Below, piece by piece: positions 12,011 to 23,560 of a stretch of DNA of 64,000 nucleotides. Each line of letters begins with the position of its first letter. Position 1 is the first letter of the stretch. Origin of the DNA: Adiantum capillus-veneris (taxonomy: Eukaryota > Streptophyta > Polypodiopsida > Polypodiales > Pteridaceae); the NCBI GenBank assembly GCA_014529385.2, contig CM043944.1:175419740-175483739 (forward strand). Reading direction: 5' to 3'. Position numbers and translations under genes: made by a program. The notes beneath the pieces were generated by a model that made no database searches, was not told the origin of the DNA, and worked only from the letters and a program-made list of their open reading frames with translations.

Positions 12011-12835
12011 TGTAGGGATGCGTTGTAGCATGACCTAATCGCAACCCATAAAATTGTCAAATCGTGGATCGGTAACCCGTCTAGGGCATGGAAGCACGAG
12101 CCTAAGATGTATATACATAGAGGATTCAAGGGATCCTTCTACTCATCATAGAGAGAAGCCATGGAAAGGGCTTCCTCTAATCAACAACACATTCCTACTT
12201 ACTAATCACTTGCACACAATCATGTGGTTGAAATTAACCTCTCACATCAATCACTCTATTCACAACTACACAAGCATGCAATTAACATACCTACTCCGCA
12301 TTAGTGTGTCCATTCTGACACAACCCCTCAATGCGACTACGTATGCACACACACTGACCGCACCTTATAGAGAGAGATGAAGAGAAGGAAGGCATAGCCC
12401 TCACACACCATGGACAATGGTGTGGATAGAATAGATTAACTCAAAAAAGGCATTAGGAGATCTACCATCACACTAATACAATCTCACTCCACATAATCAA
12501 ACAAATAAGACTAATAAGAAAGAAAGTGTAATTGATTATTAGAAATCAAGAGCTACATGGGCATGGAAAGCCCACGAGCCTCATGACCATCCACTCTACA
12601 AAGAGAAGAACTCACCCAAGAATGACTTCTCATTAAGCATAGAGCTCTTTTATAGCTTTGGGCCTCAAACCTTTCAACTATGGGATAAAGTTGAGCTCTT
12701 TAGCCTAGACTTATACAACTTTGGAACTCCTAAATGAGCCCAAGGCCCTATACAATGAAAAGGAAATAGTGTGCACTATAGCACATCCACAGCGTGATGC
12801 ATAATTGGTGTAGCTTGTGTTAGCCGCTGCTAACA
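12011..12835 (-). mobile_element. LTR on the minus strand (about 825 bp)
   Basis: On the minus strand it begins TGTTAGCAGC and ends CCTACA, directly before the tRNA-Asp-like primer site. A TATA box, CTATAAAAGAGC, lies inside on the same strand. Its outer end (12818-12835) is an 18-bp perfect palindrome that also looks like the start of a plus-strand LTR, so the right boundary is less sure than the left. Confidence 0.6.
12644..12655 (-). promoter_or_regulatory. TATA box in LTR
   Basis: CTATAAAAGAGC on the minus strand, about 180 bp inside the putative LTR start, is a good plant TATA box and supports the proposed orientation. Confidence 0.55.
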
Positions 12836-12940
12836 CCCGACCTTTGATTGTGCTTGGGCTCGAGGAGCCCCATTGTATGTACCTTAGCTAAGTTAGGGCT
12901 TGATATCTATTGAGTGAGTATAACATCTGATATCAGAGCT
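12818..12940 (+). mobile_element. candidate very short LTR plus tRNA-Met-like primer site
   Basis: A segment of 108 bp starts TGTTAGCC, ends GTATAACA (12925), and is followed by GATATCAGAGCT, one mismatch from the plant initiator-tRNA-Met primer site. LTRs this short occur in TRIM elements. It overlaps the outer end of the minus-strand LTR by 18 bp. No partner repeat was found downstream, so this may be chance or a solo remnant. Confidence 0.3.
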
Positions 12941-13810
12941 ATGGAAAAAATGGCTCCAATGTCACTGTGGTTTTATTTTGAAGTTGCCGCAGTCACTGTG
13001 AGGTGCCAGTGACCACTGTGCATCCGTTGCTTGCACTCACTTTGAGATGCCACTATGAACAAATATTCTCACTCCCTCCCTTCTAGCAACACTTTTTGGG
13101 TAGCATTTGTATGTTAAAATGGGCTACAAATTATATAGAGAGAAAGGGAGAGGATACATATATTGCGGAATGGGATAAATAGAGAGATAGATAGATAGAT
13201 TGAATTATCATCCGTGGAGGTCAGATATGACCCATGGGATCGAAATCAAAACACTACAAAGAAGTTCTTCTAAACGAGAGGATCATGAGATACATCTCAT
13301 TTAAGGACTGAGGGTCCAAAGAGTTGTCAAAAAGAAAAGCTAAGACGAACAAAACTAAGAAAGGGAAGATGAGGAGGGAGCCGGCTTGGGAGTTCAAAAC
13401 TACTAAATAATGGCTTTACCTCCTCGATAGTCTGCCCATTTCTGTTGTGCGTGCTTCTCGCATCTTCTGGAGTTATGCCTTGTTTTGTTTGAGTTGGGCG
13501 GTTGACCAAATTTTAGTATCCTTGAGAAGCCTTGATTGGTCAAGGAGTTTGATTCAATCCGCCTTGGTCTTGAAAGTGAGGATTGCGTGGTTGGTGCGAT
13601 GCTCATGTGTAAGAGAGGTGATTGTTGTTGGATACCATTGTACCAAGTGGGTTATTGCTTGGATATGGAAAAAACACTCGTGAAACTTGAGATCCCCCTC
13701 CCCTTTCCAGTCACTTGGGAACTCGCCGATGCAAACGTTGAGGGCGATGTCCTCTTGTCATTGTCGTTCGCGTAACGTGGATGCCACATGGTCTTCGACC
13801 TTGCGAAAGA
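12941..13810. other. no recognisable gene
   Basis: A GATA tract occurs near 13183-13200. Minus-strand frames between 13327 and 13606 may belong to the decayed coiled-coil frame at 13811-14056, but nothing identifies them. Confidence 0.4.
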
Positions 13811-14056
13811 TTATCTCCTGCACTTGAGTTTTGACCTCCTTTGTGAGGATGGTCTCCACTTCTGCCTTTGTTTTATTGAGCTTGACTTCCATCTCTTCTT
13901 TCTTGCAGTTTTCCATTGTGTAAGTCGAGCCATGATGACAACAAGTCTTTGCTTCAGCTCATCATTCTCCTTGCGAAATTTTTCGACTTCATTTTGAAGG
14001 CCAACGATGTTGTCCTGCTTCGGGGGTGTTGCCACAACCCCTGCGAAGCTTGCCAT
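13811..14056 (-). pseudogene. coiled-coil N-terminal fragment, possibly gag
   Basis: An 81-residue frame starts MASFAGVVATPP and moves into a heptad-like stretch, NEVEKFRKENDELKQRL, then a basic region. A start followed by a coiled coil is common in retroelement gag proteins and in many host proteins. No zinc knuckle or pol follows leftward. The product is not identified. Confidence 0.3.
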
Positions 14057-14807
14057 GGGATGAAGCCCGAGTGGCCATGGCTGCTGCTCAGAAGACCCAA
14101 GGATGGGCTATCAGTAGTCTCGGTGTGGGAAAGGCCTTTTAATAGTTAGACTGTGTGTGAGTAAGCTTGGAGGTCGGGGAAGTAAAACTCAAATGAGAGC
14201 GAGCCTGTGACGAGAACGAGCATGGGAAGGAGCTCGTGACGAGAACGGGCATGGGAAGGAGCCTGTGACGAGAGAAAACGTGGGAAGCTGATGGAGTGCT
14301 GCAGGGACGCGGCAATGACGCGACAGTGCTGGCTAATGCAGTGCTTGCTGACTGATGCGACAGCGATGACGTTGGCTGGAGTTGGACCCCCCCGCAAGGC
14401 ATCCCCTCGCCCAAAGGGAGGTCGACGAAGTAGGCGATGAAGAGACTTTTGCTAGGGTTTCTTGGGGGGGGCGGTTAAGGAGCGAGCTCAGCGAAGCAAG
14501 CTTTGGAGCGAGCTTTTTTTTTTTTCATCCCACCACCACTACCTCCCATTGCCGCCCCTTAGCAACCATCACCACCCACCACCCTAGCTCACCCACTGGT
14601 GGTTAGTGGTGCTAACTTACTACCACCATGTGCCGCCCCTACTCCTACCACCACCGCCAATTGCGACCCCTCTCTCCAGTGGAGTAGCCAAGGACCTCCT
14701 CTCTCTCTCTCTTGCTGTCTTCCCTCTATGCATGTGTCTCTCTCTTGCCCGCCACCCCTCTCTCTTGTTGTCTCCCCCTCCCACCCCCTTACCCCCCGTC
14801 GAACATA
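14057..14807. other. no recognisable gene; low-complexity CACC and CT stretches
   Basis: The section near 14180-14280 repeats variants of gagcctgtgacgagaacg three times. From 14520 to 14800 the DNA is a CACCAC- and CTCTCT-rich low-complexity stretch that opens frames on the plus strand. None looks real. Confidence 0.5.
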
Positions 14808-15110
14808 GCTTAACCTAATGTAGCTTTACATAACCTAACCTAACATAACCTAAGGTAACTAAACTTAACGTAGATTAACTTAACCTAGCTTAACATATAA
14901 GATAACCTAACCTAAGTTAATGTAGCTTAACCTAACCTAACCTAATATAACTTAACCTAACGTAGCTTAGCTTAATCTAACTTAGCATATAAGATAACCT
15001 AACCTAACCTAACGTATAACCTAACATAACAATGTAGCTTAACTTAACATAACCTAACCTAATCTAGCTTTACTTATAACCTAAACTTAACCTAAAACAT
15101 AAACCTCATC
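14808..15110. repeat. degenerate CCTAA pentamer repeat
   Basis: About 300 bp built from CCTAA and variants such as CATAA, CTTAA and GCTTA, with runs of three exact CCTAA units. A longer period of about 90 bp is suggested by two copies of catataagataacctaac (near 14894 and 14985). The repeat unit differs from the usual plant telomere unit CCCTAAA. Confidence 0.8.
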
Positions 15111-17026
15111 AATTACATAATTTGAAAAACGACATACTTCAATAAAAAATTTCTTCAAAACAAGATTTTTTCATAAAATTAACCAATTTTTTTCCATAAT
15201 TTAAAATGAAATTTCACATCTAAAATCCTAATTTCTTTTAAGCATTCAAAGTTTCAAGCATGAAATTTTCTTTTCTTAATATACAAAGTAATTTAAATAA
15301 CCTTAATATGCATTTAAAGGTTTGAACACTCACATTCGTCCTATTTGAGCAATGAAAGTTGTTGTAAAAGTCCTGCAACCTGCAAAAACGCACACACAAA
15401 CACAAGGTTAAACCCTAAACCCTAAATCTACAAGCAAACATGAAAACAATCTTACCTTAGTGTTATGCGCTAACCCACAAGCAAGATTAGCACCTCCGAC
15501 GGCATGTATCGCAGCAAATCTGTGAGAGATGGGAAAGAGGAGAGCTTGAGAAAACGTGCAAGAACTAAGAGAAAAACGTAGAGAAAGCCCGCGGTTTTGA
15601 TTTTTGCAAGTGTCGACGGTACAGCTATCAGTACAACTGTCGGTACACCAATCGGAAGAGGCGTCGGTATGCGCAATCACGTTGTCGTCGAAATACATGC
15701 CAGAAGAGGCATCGGAAATTTTAAAATCAAATTTTAAAAAAAAATCGTAGCTTCCTCGATAAATACACACATATATTTCGATACCTCTTGTAGTGTGATG
15801 CATAAGATGCACGGAAAGAACTTGAACAAGTACGACTAGACAAAGGTGCATCCAATTTACTGTCACGCAAAGTATGCAGTAGCCATTTAGGCAAACCTCT
15901 AGCCTAAATGGAACGTCCATGATTTTCGACATGGAATATTGAAGAAGTAAAAAACAATTTTGTCACGAGGAAAAAAAGTAGATGGAACAAGAGAGGACCA
16001 CGCCAAAGAAGACAGAGTATGAGCAAAGTGGAGAAAACACATGCTACATCGATTATGCACCAAGCCACAGATGAGCTATGGATGTGCAAAATATTCTTTA
16101 TTTACATTGTATAAGGTCTTGGACTCATTTATGTATTCCAAATTATATAAAGTAGACGTCTCAATTTAATTCCATAGTAGAAACACTTGGAGTCCATGTC
16201 TTTATAAGAAGCCTTTTTATGCAAAGAGGATTCATTCTTGAGAGCTCACTCTTGTGTGCTCACTCTATGGATGGCCTAGCTTTGAGCTTAATGCCCATGC
16301 TTTGAAGGCTAGTGCATAAGAGAACTCGAAGCTATCCTATAGAGTGTCGGTCTTCATGGTGACACAATTGATCTATCAAAGGAAAAGAAGGCAATATCTA
16401 AAAGTACACAGGATGGCCCTAATAAAATATGTATGGGTGCTTTCATACTATTCCGACTTTCAAAGTTCCATTGATTTTCAATTGTGAAAAAGGTGGGTGA
16501 CTGTAATAGGACTAATCTTTGAAATTCTTAAAGTCGAAAAGAATGTAGTAGGGCATATCTTCCGTTTAGCACGATTTGAAAGATTTTTGAACAGTCTATT
16601 AAATAGAGCTTATATGAATGAGTTTGAGATATTAAGAGAGAACATATATTCTTTTTTTAAATAATACACTAAAGACGTATTTGATAAAGATTAATGAATA
16701 ATTGATAGTCTGTCTATGAAAAGTAAAATTGAGATTTTTATTAACATTAGTGTTTTATATTTATGTGTTCTAGCTTAAAATACATGGGTAGGCTTAAAAT
16801 ATGTTGAAAAAGTAATGGAGACAAAAAAATAGAGATTTCAGGAGTCGCGACCTAAAAATTGCGTTTTCAGCCAAAGAAAGATGTTTTTCGTAATTCTGTC
16901 TAGGATGTCTTGTAGGTAGACCATACATATTCCCGTCGTTTTGACTACCTGGATTGCTGTGTTCTGAGTTCGTTTGTAAAAGTTATGATAAAAACAAGAA
17001 GAAGGCAGTAGTGGTGTAGTATACAC
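15111..17026. other. no recognisable gene; possible promoter remnants
   Basis: A 174-residue minus-strand frame (15408-15932) has no recognisable domain. TATA-like AATTATATAAAGTAG at 16140-16154 and CTTTATAAGAAGCC near 16200 lie on the plus strand, but no coding start or LTR boundary could be tied to them. The stretch 16400-17026 shows nothing. Confidence 0.4.
15413..15426. repeat. two plant telomere-type units
   Basis: CCCTAAACCCTAAA, two exact units of the Arabidopsis-type telomere repeat. It may be a telo-box or a short interstitial telomere repeat. Confidence 0.6.
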
Positions 17027-17166
17027 TGTTGGAGCTATATATGGCTCACTCTACTCAACTTGGTCTCACCTATATATTTGTATCTTGTCCTCAATATGAA
17101 TTAGTCTTTGGGAGCGTATATGGTGTGTCTCTTGTCTCGTCTCTCTCTCTTTCTCTCTACATTTCA
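17027..17166 (+). repeat. copia 5' LTR
   Basis: Starts TGTTGGAGC and ends ACATTTCA; contains a CT-rich tract near its 3' end. The 3' LTR at 22298 matches almost throughout. Confidence 0.93.
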
Positions 17167-17169
17167 ATA

Positions 17170-17181
17170 TGGTATCAGAGC
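17170..17181 (+). promoter_or_regulatory. copia primer-binding site
   Basis: TGGTATCAGAGC three bases after the LTR end, the initiator-tRNA-Met type. Confidence 0.92.
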
Positions 17182-17918
17182 GGTAACGATCGTGGCCGAT
17201 TCAATTCATGGTGACAAAACAGTATATGTATGCGATTCGCAAGTAAGATTCAAAATTGCTAAAAATTTATTTTTTGAGCGTTGATTCTTGTTAACTGTGG
17301 TTGTTTTGTGTTAAGAAAAATATGATTAGTGTATTGTGTGGCGTTTATTGCTAATCAATCTAATCGTTGATTATGTTTTCTTGTTGATGACACCCTGAAC
17401 TTCATCTCAATTTTTGGGGGTATTCTGCTCAAAATTTAGAGAAACGGAAAAGCGCAATGAAGCATAGCCCAAAACTTGTTCGTCTCCTTGAGCTTTTCGA
17501 TTTGAGTTCTAGGTTTGCGTCAACCGGAGTTCGCAGCAGAAAGTTATGTTGTTTTTACAGCAATTGAGCTTGACGCAGCTTTCTTCGTCCTACTTCTTCG
17601 TGAAGCGTCCGCGATCGTTTTTCTAATTTTGGCATTAATCTTTTGAGAAAATTTATCTTTTTGCTATTCGTATTGTGTCTGCCAATCTTGCGTCTCACGC
17701 CAGTCTATTTTGAGAACTCTTTTATTATTAACATATCCTTTACCCTGTCTTTTTTGGGTGACGTCTCTAACATCTTTGGACGTTCCTTGAGCATCCTTCT
17801 TGCATTTATCGTTGACAGAACGCATTCCTCATATTTCTCTCATTCTCAATTGCGGCCTTCACCATATATGGTGCGCAAATTCTGCGATCTTATCTTATAC
17901 ATCTTCTCGCAACAAGAT

Positions 17919-18776
17919 ATGGCTATGACTATTCTTGTCAACGGCTTTCCTTCTGGCCAGCGTTCTGTTCCTCCTTTCCAAGGCCAAGGATTTCCAGGCT
18001 AGAAAGCAAAGATGTTGTTAATTCTTGAAGGCGGTGAACTCTCTAATGTTGTTCTTAGAAATCGTGTTTGTCCACCTCAGCCTCTTGATACGGATAATGA
18101 TAACGTGATTATCACTAAAGGACCTATATTTGAAGATTGGAATGTTGTCTATACGGATTGGCAACGACGTGATAAAGCAGCTCGTTGGTATATTCTTTCT
18201 GCTCTTACTGATTCCCTTTTGCTTGATATGTATGAACTTCCTACTTCCCACGACATATGGAAGTACCTTATTGCAAACTTTCAGAAGAAATGTGTCACAT
18301 AAATACTTTATTTGAGAGGGTTGCTTAACAAGTTACAATATGAAGTTGGTAGTGCCATGACGGGATATATTGAATCTTTCAAATCTATTATTAATCAACT
18401 TGCTGTTGCCGATGATCCTGTTCCACAAAAGCAACTGATTACACTTCTCCTTGAGACGGTACTGAAGGACTCTTCTTATGATAACATTGTTACTATTCTC
18501 TCTAATAAAGATGGTCTTGATTTTGATCAAGCCTGCATGTCTTTAATTGAACACTCTCAACGTCAAGAACGTCGTAATGCTGGTCACGATATAGTTATGA
18601 TTTAACAAGAGGATACTGAGTCACAACAGATGGAACGTGCGTTTTATGCTCCAAGGGGTCCACTTCAACGAGGAAACCACAGAGGTGGCCGTCGCGGTAA
18701 TATTTTCTCTCGTCTCAAATTTCCTAATAATCAATGTTCTTACTGCAACAGAAATGGCCATACTGAAGATGATTTT
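17919..18776 (+). pseudogene. copia gag with degenerate zinc knuckle
   Basis: The frame from ATG 17919 stays open in register to 18605 apart from stops at 18000-18002 and 18300-18302. It shows the UBN2-type gag pattern of plant copia elements: ...IFEDWNVVYTDWQRRDKAARW, then DIWKYL, then LQYEVGSAMTGYIESFKSI. After another stop at 18603 it reaches a zinc knuckle (about 18735-18776) of form C-x2-C-x4-H, with the last Cys replaced by Phe. A second Cys/His cluster near 18856-18895 may be a decayed knuckle. Confidence 0.82.
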
Positions 18777-20110
18777 TGGGGCATGTCAATATGATGAAGA
18801 ACACAATATTACCACAAAACAACCACGTTTATCTAGAGACTCTTCTTCTTCTTCTTGTGAATATTATGGACGATCTGATCATCCCACTCATATGTGCTAT
18901 AAGCGTCGATTCGACACAAATCCTAATAGAGCATATGCTATTGAACATCGAAAACAACATTGTACCAGAAACAAGCTGCGTCCTATGTTTAGTTGCTCCA
19001 GACAGAATACTTCATGTACGTGATGGATCACTTTTTATTGTTTATTCTGTGTGCTACAAGAAATATGACATATCAGTCTAAGTGGCTCCATAACTATCAT
19101 CCACTACCAGTTCAATGTGTTGTTTATCTTGCTCATGATACTGCTTGTCAAGTAAAGGGTATTGGAGACTTATATCTTGGTACCTTATCTTCACTCTTCG
19201 CGAATTTTGCGAGGAGTATTACATGTACCAGATCTTCAACGTAATCTTCTTTCAGTTTCTAGACTTGTTGATCTTGGTCTGTTTGTTGGATTTGATCATA
19301 CCAAATGCCGAATTGAGAAAGATGGACAGACTATAGCCACTGCTCCTTGAAACTGTAATTTGTTTGAACTCTCTCTCAATGATGATGTACAAATGTTGTC
19401 ACTCCTCCAGGTGATCATGATTGCAAAGTATGGCATCACCGTTTTGTTCATGCTGATTTCTCAAAACTCCTTGATCTTCAACCTCGTGATCTTGTCTTGT
19501 TCATGGCATGGATCTTAAAGCCCATCCCCATATGGGAATTTGTGAATTTTGTGCTCTTGGGAAACACAATCGTAAACCCTTTCCTCTTTCAAATACAACT
19601 CATTCTCATGACATATTGGATCTTCTTCATACTGATATATGTGGACCTCTTCCCTTTTCGAGATCACAATGTCGCTACTTCATTACTTTCATTGATGATT
19701 TCTCAAGGTATACGACTGTGTTTCTACTTAGACAAAAATCTGAAGCCTTATCTGTTTTCAAACAATTCCACAAGGCTGCGGAACTTCAAACTGGTCGTCG
19801 CCCTTAAGAAGCTTCATAGTCACAATGGAGGCGAATATGTTTCTCGAGATTTTGTTAGTTACTGTGCTGACAGTGGAATTCATCATGAACACACTATTCC
19901 ATATTGGCCTCAATAGAAAGACATTGTTGAACGAAAGAATCGCACTATTCTCAATGCTGTAAGATGTATGCTGATTCATTTTGGCTTATCTCGTGTTTTA
20001 TGGGTAAAGCTAAAGCTACTTTGACAACAGTATTTATTCAGAATCATCTTCCTACTACTGCACCCTCTGGTAAGATACCCATCACAGCATGGACATGTGA
20101 CATTCCTTCT
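18777..20110 (+). pseudogene. copia protease remnant and integrase
   Basis: Several frames carry parts of this region. VKGIGDLYLG and LRGVLHVPDLQRNLLSVSRL (about 19155-19265) are typical of the copia protease to pre-integrase link. WHHRFVHADF and CEFCALGKHNR are the integrase zinc-binding module. HTDICGPLP and FITFIDDFSRY (19640-19720) open the catalytic core. The second catalytic Asp, normally in SDNGGE, reads SHNGGEY (about 19820), an Asp-to-His change. ERKNRT after it keeps the catalytic Glu. Frameshifts near 19500 and 19790 and a stop near 19916 show the gene is dead. Confidence 0.82.
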
Positions 20111-20535
20111 GTATCTCATTTTTGAACCGTTGGATGCATTGCTTATATTCATGTTCCCAAAGAAACACGAACAAATGCTACAAATTCTATGACCCTTCCT
20201 CCAAGAAAGTAATTGTGAATCGTGATGCTACTTTTAAAGAACAACTTATGGAGGCTCATGGTCTTGATGATACTAAATCATTGCTTCAGACTTTTCCATT
20301 TCTTTCAGATGATGAAAACTCTTCCTATAGAGAAACTTTCCTCTTCACAACCATCCATTCCAAATGTTGCCAATGATGATATTGATATTTTTGTTGATCT
20401 GCCTGTTGAGTTTGAACATGGCTCATGTCATGTTTATGATGGCGATATTGCTGATAATGCTTTTTCTACTCTAAAGATCCAGTCACTTATGATGAAGATA
20501 TCTCTTCACCACAAAAGGATCAATGACAAGAGGCT

Positions 20536-22051
20536 ATGGAAGCAGAGTACGATTCTCTCATCTCTAAAGGTACATGGATACTAACTGAATTACCTCATGG
20601 TCGTACAACTATTAAATGTAAGTGGGTGTATAAGACAAAAGTAAAAGCAGATGGATCTTTTGACAAATTCAAGGCGCGTTTAGTTGCAAAAGGTTACTCC
20701 AAAATAGCCGGTGTTGATTATCAAGAGACTTTTTCACCAGTTGTTTGCATTACAAGTGTTCGAGTTTTATTAGCATTTGTTGTTCAATTTGATCTAGAAG
20801 CTCATCAAATGGATGTGCGAACTGCTTTTCTTAATGGTGACTTGGAAGAGGAAATTTATATGGAACAACCAGAAGGGTTTGTTATTCCAGGTAAAGAAGA
20901 CCTTGTTGCTCAACTCCATAAGGGACTATATGGTCTCAAACAAGCTTCACTAGCCTGGTATACAAAATTTGATCTTTTTCTCACCTCTAAAGGATTCATC
21001 TCTTGCTCGTCAGACCCAACTTATACATAAAACGCCAATGTGATTCTTGCTCTTTATGTGGATGATACCATCCTTGTTTCCAATGATTTGGGATTCTTCA
21101 GCAAGTGGAAAAGTTATTTTCTTCTGCATTTGATATGGTGGATCTTGGAGAGATTCACTCGTGTCTTGGCATTCAAGTCCAACGGAACCGTACAATAAAT
21201 ATTTTTTTCCTTCGACAGTCAAAGTTTATTGCAGATACTATTCAAAAATTTGGTATGGAATCTGCACATTCAGCCAATACACCTTGTCTTGTGAGCTCTA
21301 CAAAGAACACTTCTGAGAATGGCGGTCAACTTGTCACAAATCCACCTTATGCTAACTTAATTGGATGTCTTCAGTTAGTTGGCATGAACACTCGTCCTGA
21401 TATTTTGTTTGTTGCTTATTATATTGGACAACATCTTACATTTCCTTCTCTTAAGCATTGGTCTGTTACAAAGCATGTATTGAAATACTTGAAAGACACT
21501 ACAGATTTTGGTTAAGTCTATCGACGACAACTCACATCGGATTCTATGCAATCTCTTTCTCTTTTGGGTTACACGGATGCAGACTGGACAAGCTCACATT
21601 TATCTATGGGATCTACTAGTGGAAATTACTTCTTTATAAATGGTTGTCTTGTTTCTTGGACCAGCAAGAAACAACGTTGTGTTGCAGTTTCTACGACTGA
21701 GTCAGAATATGTTGCAGCATCACTTGCAGCTCGTGAGTTGATGATTTGGCTTCGACAAATGCTGGTTGATATTGGTCACTCTCCTCTTTCTAGCACACCC
21801 TTGCGGTGTGACAACCAAAGTGCTATTATTAGTCTTGCAAAAGACTATGTTTAACATAATAAGTCAAAGCACATTGCTGTCCATTATCATTATGTCGGGT
21901 ATGAAGTACCCAAAGGAACCATTATGGTTGAACACTGTCCAAGTGACCAGATGATTGTTGCATACATTTTGACCAAAGGCCTCAACGAGTCACGTTTCAT
22001 CCTTTTGCGCTCGGAGCTTGGAGTTGCTTCTGCCTCACTCTTTCTAGATTA
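20536..22051 (+). pseudogene. copia reverse transcriptase and RNase H
   Basis: Reverse transcriptase starts with KCKWVYKTKVKADG, continues through KARLVAKGYSK, SPVVCITSVR, MDVRTAFLNGDLEEEIYM and LYGLKQASLAWY, and has the catalytic motif LYVDDTIL (YVDD at 21055-21066) just beyond an in-frame stop at about 21028. After a frame change, RNase H appears at 21546-21854 with GYTDADWTSS, SWTSKKQRCVAVSTTESEY and LRCDNQSAI, then SKHIAVHYHY and the usual C-terminal tail near 22050. Motifs are well kept, but at least four stops or frameshifts interrupt the region. Confidence 0.92.
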
Positions 22052-22288
22052 GATTCTTTGCTATTGAATTGCTTTGTACATATGACATTGTAATCTTTTA
22101 GGTACCATGTACTATACACACTTCACATTTGCACATTGTGATCTCTGAGTCACTTGAATATTTGTACATAGATGCACAATTCACTTTCACATCATCACCA
22201 CTGGTTCATATTTCACATTGTATAGAGGCTTGGGTTTTCCCTTGAACTCCCCAAGGGTTTTTTCATCCAAAGCTAGAGACCTTTGTTT

Positions 22289-22297
22289 GAGTGGGGG
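22289..22297 (+). promoter_or_regulatory. copia polypurine tract
   Basis: GAGTGGGGG-type purine run immediately before the TGTTGG start of the 3' LTR. Confidence 0.8.
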
Positions 22298-22439
22298 TGT
22301 TGGAGCTATATATGGCTTACTCTACTGAACTTGGTCTCACCTATATATTTGTATCTTGTCTTCAATATGAATCAGTCTTTGGGAGCGTATATGGTGTGTC
22401 TCTTGTCTCGTCTCTCTCTCTCTTTCTCTCTACATTTCA
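22298..22439 (+). repeat. copia 3' LTR
   Basis: Matches the 5' LTR except four substitutions and one additional CT unit; ends ACATTTCA before unrelated flank. Confidence 0.93.
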
Positions 22440-22710
22440 AAAACACAGGGACAAGCAGACATACAACATCATACAACTCTCCCTGCTATCAACCAAGAAG
22501 TGGATTTTTTTCTTCATGGTAGACTATTGCAATTGATATTATGAAGCGATCACGTTATTATCTTATTCTCGCAGGTATACTTGGTGCAAAAATTGAGTTG
22601 ACTGAACGCCTAAAAAGCGGCTATTTTGAGAAGTCACTGACTTCTCGAGGAAAAGAAGGATAAAAGCACGACGGATGGTGCGGTTGGGGATCAGTCACAG
22701 ATCTCCTCTT

Positions 22711-22796
22711 CTGCGAGTGTGAGTACGACTGCGAGTGCGAGTGCGAGTGAGATTGTGAATGCGAGTGTGAGTGTGAGTGAGACGCTGCATGCAAGC
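22711..22796. repeat. GAGTGC/GAGTGT hexamer minisatellite
   Basis: About fourteen imperfect six-base units (gagtgc, gagtgt, gagtga). It lies in the presumed LTR or leader of the retroelement whose primer site is at about 22963. Confidence 0.8.
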
Positions 22797-22962
22797 GGAC
22801 TGAAGCTCGGAGGTGGTCGGGAGGTTCGATCTCCGTACAACGGAGTGCGCCCATATTCCATTGCTCCTCTATTGTATCAAAACTCTGCAAAATTTCATCA
22901 ATACAAAGATCTCTTTCTCTATCTTTTGCGTTCTATCTCTATTATTCTGTTCCTGTGACAAT

Positions 22963-22974
22963 TGGTATCAGAGC
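22963..22974 (+). promoter_or_regulatory. primer-binding site of a second retroelement
   Basis: TGGTATCAGAGC follows ...CCTGTGACA, a plausible LTR end at about 22958. The start of that LTR is not identifiable in the 500 bp after the copia element. Confidence 0.75.
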
Positions 22975-22993
22975 AAGCGGTTGATTCTAGACA

Positions 22994-23560
22994 TGGAAGG
23001 ATACGAGAGGAGGATGAAGGAGCAAGAAGACCTGATTCGGCGACTACGAGAAGATCTGAAAATTGCAAATCGGGAGCGTGCTGAGGCTTTGTGGGGCAAA
23101 GCAACACGAGAGCTTGATATCTATGTGGACCTTCATAGCGAACATGAAGACAAAAACCATGCTCTTCCACGAGGAAACAATAATCATCATCGTGGTGGTG
23201 CTGGGGCACCTGGCGGTGGTGATAGTGGTGATGGTGGGAACGATGATGGTGGACGTAGACGTCGTCAACATGAAAAAGAAACGATGACGATATGGAAGAA
23301 TTGACAACCAAATCATTCTTAATGAAGGCTAAGCTTAAAGAGTTTGATGGCATAAGAAAGATATGCGAAGATTTAGAAGCATGGATTGAAGAACTCGAAG
23401 ATTTGGATTATATTTTCAATATCGAGAACACGACCACCAGACTTTCGAATGCTCGAGCAAGGTGACCGATAAGACAATACGTACCAAGATGGCTCAACTG
23501 GAGACTTTTGACGATGCGTATGATAAAGGTAAGTCATCTACCCCTTCTTTGTGATGTCGT
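22994..23560 (+). pseudogene. retroelement gag start (truncated)
   Basis: ATG at 22994 opens a 103-residue frame starting MEGYERRMKEQEDLIRRLREDL, a charged helix, then a Gly/Asp-rich linker. After a frame change near 23290 the sequence reads LKEFDGIRKICEDLEAWIEELEDL, the classical start of the retrotransposon gag capsid domain. No match continues past about 23560. The gag context suggests a gypsy-type element despite the tRNA-Met primer site. Only about 600 bp of its interior remains. Confidence 0.7.

Larger units (their letters stand above)
17027..22439 (+). mobile_element. complete but broken Ty1/copia retrotransposon
   Basis: The element has two LTRs of about 140 bp (17027-17166 and 22298-22439), an initiator-tRNA-Met primer site, a polypurine tract and coding remnants in the copia order gag, protease, integrase, reverse transcriptase, RNase H. 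Total length is 5.4 kb. The LTRs differ by four substitutions and one CT unit, about 97% identity, so the insertion is not very recent. The bases flanking the LTRs, tacac and aaaac, match at only three of five positions, so no clean target duplication is visible. The LTRs are short for a plant copia element of this size. Confidence 0.93.

Noticed and set aside
14808-15110. An interstitial plant telomere.
   Set aside because: The unit is CCTAA, not CCCTAAA, and it is strongly degenerate; only the two-unit motifs at 15413 and 25212 match the plant unit.
15408-15932. A 174-residue minus-strand frame.
   Set aside because: No recognisable domain, unusual composition (Cys and Leu rich) and no promoter or neighbour support.
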